From the NCBI GenBank assembly GCA_965221655.1, contig OZ244906.1, positions 2,418,001 to 2,482,000 of the forward strand: 64,000 nt of DNA, written 5' to 3'. The position numbers and the translations under genes are program-made. The stretch is from Bin107 sp965221655. GTDB lineage: Bacteria; UBA8248. The notes beneath the pieces were generated by a model that saw only the letters and a program-made list of their open reading frames with translations, had not been told where the DNA came from and searched no databases. Shown here piece by piece: positions 32,032-47,000 of the stretch; within the stretch, counting starts at the first letter, position 1; the number at the start of each line of letters is the position of its first letter.

Positions 32032-35000
32032 TTATGGCAGGCGGGGCGCCTCTTGGTCCGGCAGCGGAGACGGCAATTTGCTGTCGAGCCACCGCCGCAG
32101 CTCCACGCGTCCCGCATCCGGCGTGTCCTTCTCCGGCTCTGAGGTTTTCTCCACCGGGCGGGATTCTTCCGGTGCATCCTGGACGGGCGCGCCTATCCGC
32201 CCTTCCGCGACCGGGAACTTCACCCGGAATTTCACGCCGACCTGGTAGTCCTCATCGCCCGTTTCGTCCTCGCGCCTCTCGCCGGCGAGGTCCACGCTCA
32301 ACCGATCCGAACCGGAGACGTCAAAGCGTGCTCCCACACGCTGGCGGTTGGAATCATCGCCCGACACGTCGAACTCCCCGTAGGGCGTCAGCAAGCCGGG
32401 TCCGTACACCACGCCGTAGCCCACGCGGCCCGAGAGCGACGAGCGGGCGGCGGAGTTATCCGCGTCGTTCGTGAACAGGTGTTCTTCTTCGAGCGTGCCG
32501 TCGTTCCGGGTACCCCAGCGCGGACCCACTGCGAGCGACAGACCCTGCCCGTCCGCTCTCGGCGAGAGGCTGATTTCCAGGCCTCCGCCCCACTCGCTCG
32601 TGTCATCTCCCGAATGCAGCCCGAGCCAGCGGCCGTGTGCGTCCAGCCCGAAGCGCGAGCCCGGCGCGCGCAGCGCGAAGCCGCCTGCTATCTCGAGACC
32701 CATTCCGGTGAGCCCGTCGCCGCCGTCGTGTCGCAGAGACAGCGAGCCGAACGGCACCAGGCGCATATTCGTCCCGTTCAACGTAAGCTCCTCGTGGCGC
32801 GCCTCGAGGCCGCCGCGCATCTGCCACGTCGTCACGTTGAGGCCCGCCAGCGCTCCTCTGTCCGCGTCCGTCTTCGTGCGCGAGATGCCCGCGTCGCCCG
32901 TGAGGGAGAGGGAAATCACTCCCAGACGCCTCAGCGGACGGCGCGCCGCGAGAATGAACGCCGCCATCGAAAGGTCGGCACGCTCCAACTCGTCCTGATC
33001 CGAGGGGTGGTGCTCCGCCTCGCCCTCACCGAAGCCGAGGATGAAGCGCAGGCTGCCGCCGCCTTGCGTATCGATCCGCAGGTAGGGCCACAGGGTGGTG
33101 AAGGCGACGTCGAGGTCGCCCGCGCCGCCGTCAAAGTTGTATTCCGCCTCGCCCTTGCTCCGTGACACCGCCAGACCGAGGAGAGACCTGTTGTCGATGC
33201 GCACGTCCGCACCAATCCAGCCAGAGGTGAGCGAACCCTCGTGCTTGCCCGCACCGGTCTCGGCTTCGAAGTTCTGCAAATCGCCGCGGCCCCACAGCGT
33301 CCACAGCGGCGCCGCCGTGCCGCCGCCGTTCATCGCCATGATGAAGGCGCTCGCCCCGCTCGGATCGTCCGAATCGGAGGCTTCGTAAAGGTAGGCGAAT
33401 TCTCCCGGGTCGCGGCCCCACATCGCGGAATCACGCTCCCACGGCGCCCCGTAGCGTTTCCAGGCCTCGACGAGGCGCCCTGCCTCCGCCGTCTCCCGCA
33501 GCGAGACGCTGTGGCCAGCGAGCGTCACCTCTCTGGTTCCCGGCGCCGCGTCGAAGCGCTCCCCGAGCGTCGTCTTCGCGCTATTGAGCGTCGCGCGCGC
33601 GAATCCTGCAATCGTGTCCTCGATAATGCGGCGCTCCGCCTCGGGATCCTTCGCCACCGGCGTTGCGTCCACCGAAGCCGCCGCACCCACACCCGCCGTG
33701 TTCACGGCGCGGACTTCAAAGGTGTATTCCGTATCGTTCGTGAGGCCATCCACGGTGTGGCTTGTCGCCGCGGCGCTCAGGTCGTTCCAGGCACTCCACC
33801 TGCCGCCCGCCTTCACCCTGTGGCGCACCTGCACGTTGTCGATCTCGCTCGCGTTCGTCGGAAGCGCCCAGGTGAGGCGCACTTCCCTGTGCCTGGCCCT
33901 CGCCAAGAGATTCGTCGGCGCGTCGGGCACCGCCAGGGCGGGGGTGGAGTCCACCGAGGCCGCACGGCCCTCGCCCGCCGCGTTCACGACGCGCACCTGG
34001 AAGGAATACTCCGTCGCGTTCGTGAGGCCGGTGATGGTGGTGGTCGTCGCTGCGGCGCCCAGGTTGCGCCAATCACCCCAGTTCTGCGCCGTCTTCACCT
34101 TGTGGCGCACCTGCACCTGGTCTATCGCGGCCGCGTTGGTGGGCAGCGTCCAGGTGAGAGTGATCTGCGTGTCGCCCACCGCCGCGGCGAGGTTCGTCAC
34201 CTGGTTGGGTATCGCGTCCGGTATGACGTCCACCGAAGCCGCCGGGCCGTTGCCCGCCGTGTTCACGGCGCGGACCTGGAAGCTGTACTCCGTCCCGTTT
34301 ATGAGGCCGCCCACGGTCTGCCTCGTCGCCGTGGAGACCAAGGTGATCCAACTGCTCCAGTTCGCCGCCGTCTTCTCCTTGGAGCGTATCTCTACCTTGT
34401 CGATCTTGCCCGCGTTGGTCGGCAGCGTCCAGGTGAGGGTGGTCGACCCGTTGGCCACCGTCGCCGTGAAATTCGTCGGCGCAAGCGGCACCACGTCGGG
34501 CGTCGCGATGACAGAATTCGCTCCCCCGTTGCCCGCGGTGTTCACTGCACGGACCTGGAAGAGGTACGTCGTGCCGTTCGTGAGGCCGCCCACGGTCGTC
34601 GTAGTCGCTGTGGAGCCCAAGTTTCTCCAGGTATCCCAGTTCGGCACCGACGCCGCTCTTTGACGCACCTGCACCTGAGAGATGGCGCCGACGTTCGTCG
34701 GCAGCCCCCAGGTGAGGGTGACCTGCGCGTTGCCCACCGCCGCCGTGAGGTTCGTCGGCGCAAATGGCACCACGTCTGGCGTGGCGTCCACCGAAGCCGC
34801 AGCGCCGTTGCCCGCCGTGTTCACCGCACGCACCTGGAAGCTGTACTCCGTCCCGTTCGTGAGACCGGTTACGATCCGCCTCGTCGCCCTGGAGCCTAAG
34901 TCGCTCCAGCTACCCCAGGTAGCCGCCGTCTTCACCTTGTGGCGCACCTGCACCTGAGAGATGGCGCCGACGTTCGTCGGAAGCACCCAGGTGAGGGTGA

Positions 35001-38000
35001 TCTGCGTGTCCCCCACCGCCGCCTGAAGATTCGTCGGCACATCCGGCACCACGTCGGGCGTTGCGTCCACAGACGCCGCAGCGCCGTTGCCCGCCGTGTT
35101 CACCGCGCGCACTTCGAACGAGTACGCCGTGCCGTTCGTGAGGCTGCCCACGGTTGTCGTAGTCGCTGTGGCGCCCAGGTCGCTCCAGGCACTCCAGTTC
35201 CGCGCCGACGTCGCTTTGTGGCGTACCTGCATGTTGTCGATCTTGCCTGCGTTCGTCGGACGCGTCCAGGTAAGGGTGATCTGCGTGTCCCCCACCGCCG
35301 CGGCAAGATTCGTCGGCGCAAATGGCGCCACGTCGGGCGTGGCGTCCACAGACGCCGCCGTACCATCGCCCGCCGCATTTATTGCACGGACCTGGAATGA
35401 GTACTCCGTGCCGTTCGTGAGGCTGCTCACGGTCGTTGTCGTCGCCGTGGAGCCCAAGTCGTTCCAGGCACCCCACGTGGACGCCGTTTTCACCTTGTGG
35501 CGTACCTGTACCTCGTCGATCGCACTCGCGTTCGTCGGGAGCGTCCAGGTAAGGGTGATCTGTCTGTCCCCCACCGCCGCTGCAAGATTCGTGGGCACGT
35601 TCGGCACCGCGTCGGGCGTGGCGTCCACCGAAGCCGCTGCCCCTTCGCCCGCCGTGTTCACTGCGCGGACCTGGAAGCTGTACTCCGTGCCGTTCACGAG
35701 GCTGCTCACGGTCGTCGTTCTCGCCGCGGCACCCAGGTTGTTCCAACTACCCCAGTTCGTCGCCGTCTTCACCTTGTGGCGCACCTGCACCTGAGAGATG
35801 GCGCCGATGTTCGTCGGAAGTGCCCAGGTAAGCGCGATCGCCTCGTTTTCCACGTTCGCGGTGAGGTTCGTCGGCGCGTTCGGCACCACGTCGGGCGTGG
35901 CATCGACAGAGGCCGCAGCGCCCTCGCCCGCCGTGTTCACGGCGCGCACCTGGAAGCTGTACTCCGTGCCGTTCGTGAGGCCGCTCACGGTCGTCGTCGT
36001 CGCCGTCGCGCCCAGGTTGCTCCAGGCGCCCCAATTCGTCGCCGTCTTCACCTTGCGGCGCAACTGCACGTTGTCGATGGCGCCTGCGTTCCTCGGAAGC
36101 ACCCACGTGAGCTCGATCGCGCGGTCTCTCACCGCCGCGGTGAGGTTCGTCGGCGCAGTCGGCACCACGTCGGGCGTCGCGTCCACAGACGCCGCCGTAC
36201 CTTCGCCCGCCGTGTTCACGGCGCGGACTTCGAATGAGTACTCCGTCCCGTTCGAGAGGCGGGTAACGTCGGTTGTCGTCGCATTCCCGTCCAGGTTGGT
36301 CCAACTACCCCACCTCTCATCCGTCTTCACCTTGTGGCGTACCTGCATGTTGGTGATGCCGCCCACGTTCGTCGGCAGCCCCCAGGTGAGGGTAATCTGC
36401 CCGTTGCCCACCTGCGCGGTGAGGTTCGTCGGCGCAGCCGGCACCACGTCGGGCGTGGCGTCGACAGACGCCGCCGCCCCTTCGCCCGCCGTGTTCACGG
36501 CGCGGACTTCAAAGCTGTATTCCGTGCCGTTCGTGAGGTTGCCCACGGTCGTCGTCGTCGCCGTCGCGCCCAGGTTTCTCCAGGCGCTCCAGTTCGTCGC
36601 CGTCTTCACCTTGTGGCGCACCTGCATGTTGTCGATCTTGCCGAGATCCCGGTTCGTCGGAAGCGTCCAGGTGAGCTCGATAGCCCTGTTTTGCACCGCC
36701 GCGGTGAGGCTGCCCGGCGCAGCCGGCACCACGTCAGGCGTCGCGTCCACAGACGCCGCCGCCCCTTCGCCCGCCGTGTTCACGGCGCGGACCTGGAAGC
36801 TGTACTCCGTGCCGTTCGTGAGGCTGCGCACGTTCGTCGTCGTCGTCGTGCCTGCCAGATCGCTCCAGGCACCCCACGTGGCCGCCGTCTTCACCTTGTG
36901 GCGTATCTGCACGTTGTCGATCTTTCCGGCGTTGGTCGGCAGCGTCCAGTTCAGCGTAATGTACGTGTAGCCCACCGTGGCCGTCAGGTTCGTCGGCACA
37001 CCCGGCACCACGTCGGGCGTCGCGTCCACAGACGCCGCAGGGCCTTCGCCCGACGCATTCTTCGCACGAACTTCGAATGAATACTCCGTCCCGTTCACGA
37101 GACCGGTTACTATACGTCTCGTCGCGTTCCCGGCCAGATCGCTCCACGCCTCCCAGGCGGCCGCCGTCTTCACCTTGTGGCGCACCTGCATGTTGTCGAT
37201 GGCGCTCGCGTTCGTCGGAAGCGTCCAGGTGAGCGTTACCTGGGTGTTCCCCACAGCCGCGGTGAGATTCGTCGGCGCCTCGGGCACCGCCACCACAGGC
37301 GTCGCGTCGATAGATGCCGCTGCACCCGCACCCGCCGTGTTCACCGCACGGACTTCGAATGAGTATTCCGTCGCGTTCGTGAGGCCGGTGACGGTGGTGG
37401 TCGTGGCTGTGGCTCCCAAATCGCTCCAGGCGCCCCAGTTCGTCGCCGTCTTCACTTTGTGGCGCACCTGCACCTCGTCGATCTTCCCTGCATTCCCCGG
37501 AAGCCTCCAGGTGAGGGTGATCTGCTGATCACCCACCGCCGCGGCAAGGTTCGTCGGCGCAGCCGGCACCACGTCGGGCGTCGCGTCCACGGACGCCGCA
37601 TTGCCTCCGCCCGCCGAGTTCACCGCGCGGACTTCAAAGGTGTACTCCGTGCCGTTGGTGAGGCTGCTCACGGTCGTCGTCGTCGCGTCCGCGGCCAGAT
37701 CAGTCCAGTTGCCGAAGTTCGCCGCCGTCTTCACCTTGTGGCGTACCTGCACCCCGGTGAGGCCGCCGCTCGGAAGCGTCCAGTTGAGGGTGATCTGCGT
37801 GTTGCCGACGGTCGCCGTGAGGTTCGTCGGCGCAACCGGCACCACGTTGGGCGTCGCGTCGACAGAAGCCGCAGGGCCTTCGCCCGCCGTGTTCACGCCG
37901 CGGACTTCAAAGGTGTATTCCACCCCGTTGAACAGACTGCCCACGGTCGTCGTCGTCGCGTCCCCGGCCAGATTTCTCCAGGCGCCCCAGTTTGTCGCCG

Positions 38001-41000
38001 TCTTCACCTTGTAGCGCACCTGCATGTTGTCGATCTTGCCGAGGTCCCGGTTCGCCGGAAGCGTCCAGGTGAGGGTGATCTGTCTGTTGCCCACCTGCGC
38101 GGCAAGGTTCGTCGGTGCAGCAGGCACCGCGTCGGGAGTGGCATCCACGGACGCCGCATTGCCTTCGCCCGCCGTGTTCACGGCACGGACCTGGAATGAA
38201 TACTCCGTCCCGTTCGTGAGGCGATCCACGGTCATCGTGGTCGCCGTCCCGCCCCCGCGCACGTCGCTCCAGGCGCCCCAGTTCGTCGCCGTCTTCACCT
38301 TGGCGCGCACCTGCAACTTGTCTATCTTGCCAAGGCCGACGTTCGTCGGAAGCCCCCAGGTGAGGGTGATCTGCGTGTTGCCCACCCTCGCGGTGAGATT
38401 CGTCGGTACACCCGGTACCACGTCGGGCGTGGCGTCCACAGACGCCGCACTGCCTTCGCCCGCCGTGTTCACGCCGCGGACCTCAAAGCTGTACTCCGTC
38501 CCGTTCGTCAGGCCGGTGACGATCCGCGTCGTCGCCGTGCCGGCCAGATTGATCCAGTCACCCCAGGTGGTCTCCGTCTTCACCTTGTGGCGCACCTGCA
38601 CGTTGTCGATCTTGCCCGCGTTTGTCGGAAGCGCCCAGGTGAGCGTGATCTGCCTGTTGCCCACCGCCGCGGTAAGGCTGCCCGGCGCAACCGGTACCAC
38701 GTCGGGCGTCGCGTCGACAGAAGCCGCAGGGCCTTCGCCCGCCGTGTTCTTCGCACGGACCTGGAATGAATACTCCGTCCCGTTCGTGAGACCGGTTACG
38801 GGCGTCGTCGTCGCGTTGCCTGCGAGATCGCTCCACGCCTCCCAGGCGGCCGCCGTCTTCACCTTGTGACGCACCTGCATTCTGTCGATCACGCTCGCGT
38901 TGGTCGGAAGCGTCCAGGTGAGGGTGATCTGGCTGTTCCCCACAGCCGCCGTGAGATTCGTCGGCGCCTCGGGCACCGCCAGCGCAGGCGTCGCGTCCAC
39001 CGAAGCCGCTGCACCCGCACCCGCCGTGTTCACCGCGCGCACTTCAAAGCTGTACTCCGTCGCGTTCGTGAGGCCGGTGATGGTGGTGGTCGTCGCCGTA
39101 GCGCCCAAGTCGTTCCAGGCGCCCCAGTTCGTCGCCGTCTTCACCTTGTGGCGCACCTGCACGTTGTCGACCTTGCCGACGTTCGTCGGAAGCAACCAGG
39201 TGAGGGTGATCTCCGTGTCGCCCACGGTCGCGACAAGATTCGTCGGCGCGGCAGGCACCGCGTCAGGCGTCGCGTCCACGGACGCCGCAGCTCCGCCACC
39301 TGCTGAGTTCACCGCACGGACTTCGAATGAATACTCCGTGCCGTTGGTGAGGCTGCCCACGGTCGTCGTCGTCGCCGTGGCGGCGAGGTCTCTCCAGGCG
39401 CCCCAGTTCGTCGCGGTCTTCACCTTGTGGCGTACCTGCACCGCGGTGAGTCCGCCCCTCGGGAGCACCCACGTGAGCTCGATCGCGCGGTCTTGCACCG
39501 CCGCGGTGAGACCCGTCGGCGCAGCCGGCACCACGTTGGGCGTCGCGTCCACAGAGGCCGCCGTACCTTCGCCCGCCGTGTTCACGGCGCGGACTTCAAA
39601 GGTGTACTCCGTGCCGTTCGAGAGGCCGGTTACGTCTGTCGTCGTTGCCGCGGCGGCCAGGTTGGTCCAGTTGCCGAAGTTCGCCGCCGTCTTCACCTTG
39701 TGGCGCACCTGCATGTTGTCGATCTTGCCAAGGCCGGCGTTTGCCGGAAGCGTCCAGTTCAGTGTGATCTGCGTGTTGCCCACCTGCGCCGTCAGGTTCG
39801 TCGGCGCAGCCGGCACCACGTCGGGCGTCGCGTCGACCGAAGCCGCACTGCCTTCGCCCGCCGTGTTCACTGCACGGACTTCAAAGCTGTATTCCGTGCC
39901 GTTCGTGAGGCTGCCCACGGTCGTCGTCGTCGCCGTCGCGCCCAGGTTTCTCCAGGCGCCCCAGTTCGTCGCCGTCTTCACCTTGTGGCGCACCTGTACG
40001 TTGTCGATCTTGCCGAGGTCTCGATTCGTCGGAAGCACCCAGGTCAGCTCGATAGCCCTGTTTTGCACCGCTGCGGTGAGGCTGCCCGGCGCAGCCGGCG
40101 CCACGTCAGGCGTCGCGTCCACAGAGGCCGCCGTCCCTTCGCCCGCCGTGTTCACCGCACGGACCTGGAAGCTGTATTCCGTGCCGTTCGTGAGGCTGCG
40201 CACGTTCGTCGTCGTCGTCGTGCCTGCCAGATCGCTCCAATCACCCCACGTGGCCGCCGTCTTCACCTTGTGGCGTACCTGTACGGTGTCGATCTTGCCG
40301 AGGCCAGTGTTTGTCGGAAGCGTCCAGTTGAGGGTGATATTCTGGTTGCCCACCGTCGCCGTAAGGCCCGTCGGCGCAGCAGGCACCACGTCGGGCGTCG
40401 CGTCCACAGAAGCCGCAGGGCCATCGCCCGCCGTGTTCACGGCGCGGACTTCGAAGCTGTATTCCGTCCCGTTGGTCAGGGTAGCCACGGTCACCGTCGT
40501 CCACGTGCCGGGCAGGTTGCTCCAGGCGCCCCAGGTGCCCCCCGCCTTCACCTTGCGGCGCACCTGCATGTTGTCGATGACGCTCGCGTTCGTCGGAAGC
40601 GTCCAGGTGAGGGTGACCTGCGTGTTGCCCACCGCCGCTGTGAGATTCGTCGGCGCCTCGGGCACCGCCAGCGCAGGCGTCGCGTCGATAGATGCCGCAG
40701 CACCATCCCCCGCCGTGTTCACCGCGCGGACTTCAAAGCTGTATTCCGTCGCGTTCGTGAGGCCGGTGACGGTGGTGGTCGTCGCCGTGGCGCCCAGATC
40801 GCTCCACGCACCCCAGTTCGTCGCCGTCTTCACCTTGTGGCGCACCTGCACGTTGTCGATCTTCCCTGCATTCCCCGGAAGCCTCCAGGTGAGGGTGATC
40901 TCCGTGTCGCCCACGGCCGCGGCAAGGTTCGTCGGCGCGTTCGGCACCACGTCGGGCGTGGCGTCCACGGACGCCGCATTGCCTCCGCCCGCCGTGTTCA

Positions 41001-44000
41001 CCGCACGGACTTCAAAGGTGTACTCCGTCCCGTTCACGAGGCTGCCCACGGTCGTCGTCGTCGCCGTGGCGGCCAGATCAGTCCAGTTGCCGAAGTTCGC
41101 CGCCGTCTTCACCTTGTGGCGCACCTGCACACCGGTGAGGCCACCGCCCGGAAGCGTCCAGTTGAGGGTGATCTGCCTGTTGCCGACGGTCGCCGTGAGG
41201 TTCGTCGGCGCAACCGGCACCACGTTGGGCGTGGCGTCGACTGACGCCGCAGCGCCGTCACCCGCCGTGTTCACGCCGCGGACTTCAAAGCTGTACTCCG
41301 TCCCGTTCGTGAGACCGGTGACGATCCGCGTCGTCGCCGTGCCTGCCAGGTTGATCCAGGCGCCCCAGTTCGTCGCCGTCTTCACCTTGTGGCGCACCTG
41401 CATGTTGTCGATCTTGCCGAGGTCCCGGTTCGCCGGAAGCGTCCAGGTGAGGGTGATCTGTCTGTTGCCCACCTGCGCGGCAAGATTCGTCGGCGCAGCA
41501 GGCACCGCGTCGGGCGTCGCGTCCACGGACGCCGCAGGGCCGTTGCCCGCCGTGTTCACCGCGCGGACCTCAAAGCTGTATTCCGTCCCGTTCGTGAGAC
41601 CGGTAACGGTCGTCGTCGTCGCCGTCCCGCCCCCGCTCACGTCGCTCCACCTACCCCACGTGCTCGCTGATTCCTCTTTGTGACGCACCTGGAAGGTGTC
41701 TATCTTCCCGAGGCCGGCGTTCGCCGGAAGCGTCCAGGTGAGGGTGATCTGCGTGTTGCCCACCGCCGCGGTAAGGCTGCCCGGCGCAGCAGGCACCACG
41801 TCGGGCGTCGCGTCCACGGAAGCCGCCGCACCTTCGCCCGCCGTGTTCACGCCGCGGACCTCAAAGCTGTACTCCGTCCCGTTCGTCAGGCCGGTGACGG
41901 TCCGCGTCGTCGCCGTGCCGGCCAGATTGATCCAGTCACCCCAGGTGGTCTCCGTCTTCACCTTGTGGCGCACCTGCACGTTGTCGATCTTGCCCGCGTT
42001 TGTCGGAAGCGCCCAGGTGAGCGTGATCTGCCTGTTGCCCACCGCCGCGGTAAGGCTGCCCGGCGCAGCCGGCGCCACGTCGGGCGTCGCATCGACAGAA
42101 GCCGCAGGGCCTTCGCCCGCCGTGTTCACGGCGCGGACCTGGAATGAATACTCCGTCCCGTTCGTGAGATTGGGCGCGGTCGCCGTCGTCGCCGTGGCGC
42201 TCAGGTTGATCCAGACGCCCCAAGTGGCTGCCGTCTTCTCCTTGGAGCGCACCTGCATGTTGTCGATCACGCTCGCGTTCGTCGGAAGCGTCCAGGTGAG
42301 GGTGATCTGCGTGTTGCCCACCGCCGCCGTGAGATTCGTCGGCGCCTCGGGCACCGCCAGCGCAGGCGTCGCGTCCACCGAAGCCGCTGCACCCGCACCC
42401 GCCGTGTTCACGGCGCGCACTTCAAAGCTGTACTCCGTCGCGTTCGTGAGGCCGGTGACGGTGGTGGTCGTCGCCGTGGCGCCCAAATCGCTCCAGGCGC
42501 CCCAGTTCGTCGCCGTCTTCACCTTGTGGCGCACCTGCACCTCGTCGACCTTGCCCACGTTCGTCGGAAGCAACCAGGTGAGGGTGATCTCCGTGTCGCC
42601 CACGGCCGCGACAAGATTCGTCGGCGCGTTCGGCACCGCGTCGGGCGTGGCGTCGACCGAAGCCGCAGCGCCTCCGCCCGCCGAGTTCACCGCGCGGACT
42701 TCGAAGCTGTACTCCGTGCCGTTTACGAGGCTGCCCACGGTCGTCGTCGTCGCCGTGGCGGCCAAATCGGTCCAGGCGCCGAAGTTCGCCGCCGTCTTCA
42801 CCTTGTGGCGCACCTGCACCGCGGTGAGTCCGCCCCTCGGAAGCACCCACGTGAGATCGATCGCGCGGTCTTTCACCGCCGCGGTGAGACCAGTCGGCGC
42901 AGCCGGCACCACGTTGGGCGTCGCATCGACTGCCGCCGCAGGGCCGTCGCCCGCCGTGTTCACGGCGCGGACTTCAAAGCTGTACTCCGTCCCGTTCGTG
43001 AGGCCGGTTACGTCTGTCGTCGTTGCCGCAGCGCCCAGATTGCTCCAGGCGCCCCAGGTGGCCGCCGTCTTCACCTTGTGGCGTACCTGCATGTTGTCGA
43101 TCTTGCCGAGGCCGGCGTTCGCCGGAAGCGTCCAGTTCAGCGTGATCTGCGTGTTGCCCACAGTCGCGGTGAGGCTGCCCGGCGCAGCAGGAACCACGTC
43201 GGGCGTCGCGTCCACTGAAGCCGCAGGGCCGTCGCCCGCTGTGTTCACAGCGCGGACCTCAAAGCTGTATTCCGTGCCGTTCGTGAGGCTGCCCACGGTC
43301 GTCGTCGTCGCCGTCGCGCCCAGGTTTCTCCAGGCGCCCCAGTTCGTCGCCGTCTTCACCTTGTGGCGCACCTGCATGTTGTCGATCTTGCCGAGGCCGG
43401 CGTTCGCCGGAAGCGTCCAGTTCAGCGTGATCTGCGTGCTGCCCACCGCCGCGGTGAGGCTGCCCGGCGCAGCCGGCGCCACGTCAGGCGTCGCGTCCAC
43501 GGAAGCCGCCGCCCCTTCGCCCGCCGTGTTCAGGGCGCGGACCTGGAAGCTGTATTCCGTGCCGTTCGTCAGGCCGGTAACGATCGTCGAGACCCCCCCG
43601 GTCGTGTCGCTCCAGGCGCCCCAGTTCGCCGCCGTCTTCACCTTGTGGCGCACCTGCAACTTGTCTATCTTGCCGAGGCCGGCGTTCGCCGGAAGTGTCC
43701 AGGCCAGCCTGATCTGCGTGTTGCCCACCCCCGCCGTGAGGCTGCCCGGCGCAGCCGGAACCACGTCGGGCGTCGCGTCCACAGAAGCCGCAGGGCCGTC
43801 GCCCGCCGTGTTTACCGCACGGACTTCGAATGAATACTCCGTGCCGTTCGTGAGACCGGTCTCGATCCGCGTCGTCGCGTTGCCGGGCAGGTTGCTCCAG
43901 GCGCCCCAGGTGCCCCCCGCCTTCACCTTGCGGCGCACCTGCATGTTGTCGATGACGCTCGCGTTCGTCGGAAGCGTCCAGGTGAGGGTGACCTGCGTGT

Positions 44001-47000
44001 TGCCCACAGCCGCGGTGAGATTCGTCGGCGCCTCGGGCACCGCCAGCGCAGGCGTCGCATCGATAGATGCCGCTGCACCCGCACCCGCCGTGTTCACGGC
44101 ACGGACTTCGAATGAATATTCCGTCGCGTTCGTGAGACCGGTGACGGTGGTGGTCGTCGCTGTGGCGCCCAAATCGCTCCAGGCGCCCCAGTTCGTCGCC
44201 GTCTTCACCTTGTGGCGCACCTGCACGTTGTCGATCTTCCCTGCATTCCCCGGAAGCCTCCAGGTGAGGGTGATCTCCGTGTCGCCCACGGCCGCGGCAA
44301 GATTCGTCGGCGCGTTCGGCACCACGTCGGGCGTTGCGTCCACGGACGCCGCATTGCCTCCGCCCGCCGTGTTCACCGCACGGACTTCAAAGGTGTACTC
44401 CGTGCCGTTCACGAGGCTGCCCACGGTTGTCGTCGTCGCGTCCGCGGCCAGATCAGTCCAGTTGCCGAAGTTCGCCGCCGTCTTCACCTTGTGGCGTACC
44501 TGCACCCCGGTGAGGCCGCCGCCCGGAAGCGTCCAGTTGAGGGTGATCTGCGTGTTGCCGACGGTCGCCGTGAGGTTCGTCGGCGCAACCGGCACCACGT
44601 TGGGCGTCGCATCGACTGACGCCGCAGCGCCGTCGCCCGCCGTGTTCACGCCGCGGACTTCAAAGCTGTACTCCGTCCCGTTCGTGAGACCGGTGACGAT
44701 CCGCGTCGTCGCCGTGCCTGCCAGGTTGATCCAGGCGCCCCAGTTCGTCGCCGTCTTCACCTTGTGGCGCACCTGCATGTTGTCGATCTTGCCGAGGTCC
44801 CGGTTCGCCGGAAGCGTCCAGGTGAGGGTAATCTGTCTGTTGCCCACCTGCGCGGCAAGGTTCGTCGGCGCAGCAGGCACCGCGTCGGGCGTCGCGTCCA
44901 CAGATGCCGCAGGGCCGTTGCCCGCCGTGTTCACCGCGCGCACCTGGAAGCTGTACTCCGTCCCGTTCGTGAGGCCGGTAACGGTCGTCGTCGTCGCCGT
45001 CCCGCCCCCGCTCACGTCGCTCCACCTACCCCACGTGCTCGCTGATTCCTCTTTGTGACGCACCTGGAAGGTGTCTATCTTCCCGAGGCCGGCGTTCGCC
45101 GGAAGCGTCCAGGTCAGGGTGATCTGCGTGTTGCCCACCGCCGCCGTGAGGCTGCCCGGCGCAGCCGGTACCACGTCAGGCGTCGCGTCCACAGACGCCG
45201 CACTGCCTTCGCCCGCCGTGTTCACGCCGCGGACCTCAAAGCTGTACTCCGTGCCGTTCGTCAGGCCGGTGACGGTCCGCGTCGTCGCCGTGCCGGCCAG
45301 ATTGATCCAGTCACCCCAGGTGGTCTCCGTCTTCACCTTGTGGCGCACCTGCACGTTGTCGACCTTGCCCGCGTTCGTCGGAAGCGCCCAGGTGAGCGTG
45401 ATCTGCCTGTTGCCCACCGCCGCGGTAAGGCTGCCCGGCGCAGCCGGCGCCACGTCGGGCGTGGCGTCCACCGAAGCCGCAGGGCCGTCGCCCGCCGTGT
45501 TCACGGCGCGGACCTGGAATGTGTACTCCGTCCCGTTCGTGAGATTGGGCGCGGTCGCCGTCGTCGCCGTGGCGCTCAGGTTGATCCAGACGCCCCAAGT
45601 GGCTGCCGTCTTCTCCTTGGAGCGCACCTGCATGTTGTCGATGACGCTCGCGTTGGTCGGAAGCGTCCAGGTGAGGGTGATCTGCGTGTTGCCCACCGCC
45701 GCCGTGAGATTCGTCGGCGCCTCGGGCACCGCCAGCGCAGGCGTCGCGTCCACGGACGCCGCAGCACCCGCACCCGCCGTGTTCACCGCACGGACCTCAA
45801 AGCTGTATTCCGTCGCGTTCGTCAGGCTGTCCACGGTCGTCGTCGTCGCCGTGGCGCCCAAGTCGTTCCAGGCGCCCCAGTTCGTCGCCGTCTTCACCTT
45901 GTGGCGTACCTGCACGTTGTCGACCTTGCCCACGTTGGTCGGAAGCAACCAGGTGAGGGTGATCTCCGTGTCGCCCACCGCCGCGACAAGATTCGTCGGC
46001 GCAGCCGGCACCGCGTCGGGCGTCGCGTCCACGGACGCCGCAGCGCCTCCGCCCGCCGAGTTCACCGCGCGGACTTCGAAGGTGTATTCCACCCCGTTCG
46101 TCAGGCTGCCCACGGTCGTCGTCGTCGCCGTGGCGGCCAAATCGGTCCAGGCGCCGAAGTTCGCCGCCGTCTTCACCTTGTGGCGCACCTGCACCGCGGT
46201 GAGTCCGCCCCTCGGAAGCACCCACGTGAGATCGATCGCGCGGTCTTTCACCGCCGCGGTGAGACCAGTCGGCGCAGCCGGCACCACGTTGGGCGTCGCG
46301 TCCACAGAGGCCGCAGGGCCGTCGCCCGCCGTGTTCACACCGCGGACTTCAAATGAGTACTCCGTCCCGTTCGTGAGGCCGGTAACGTCTGTCGTCGTTG
46401 CCGCGGCGCCCAGATTGCTCCAGGCACCCCAGGTGGCCGCGGTCTTCACCTTGTGGCGCACCTGCATGTTGTCGATCTTGCCGAGGCCGGCGTTCGCCGG
46501 AAGCGTCCAGTTCAGCGTGATCTGCGTGTTGCCGACGGTCGCCGTGAGGTTGCCTGGCGCAGCAGGCACCACGTCGGGCGTGGCGTCCACAGATGCCGCC
46601 GGACCATCACCCGCCGTGTTCACGGCACGGACTTCAAAGCTGTATTCCGTGCCGTTCGTGAGGCTGCCCACGGTGGTGGTCGTCGCCGTGCCGCCCCCGC
46701 TCACGTCGCCCCAGGCGCCCCAGGTGGCCGCCGTCTTCACCTTGTGGCGCACCTGGAAGGTGTCGATCTTGCCGAGGCCGGCGTTCGCCGGAAGCGTCCA
46801 GGTCAGCGTGATCTGCGTGCTGCCCACCGCCGCCGTGAGGCTGCCCGGCGCAGCCGGTACCACGTCAGGCGTCGCGTCCACGGAAGCCGCTACACCTTCG
46901 CCCGCCGTGTTCAGGGCGCGGACCTGGAAGCTGTATTCCGTGCCGTTCGTCAGGCCGGTAACGATCGTCGAGACCCTCCCGGTCGTGTCGCTCCAGGCGC

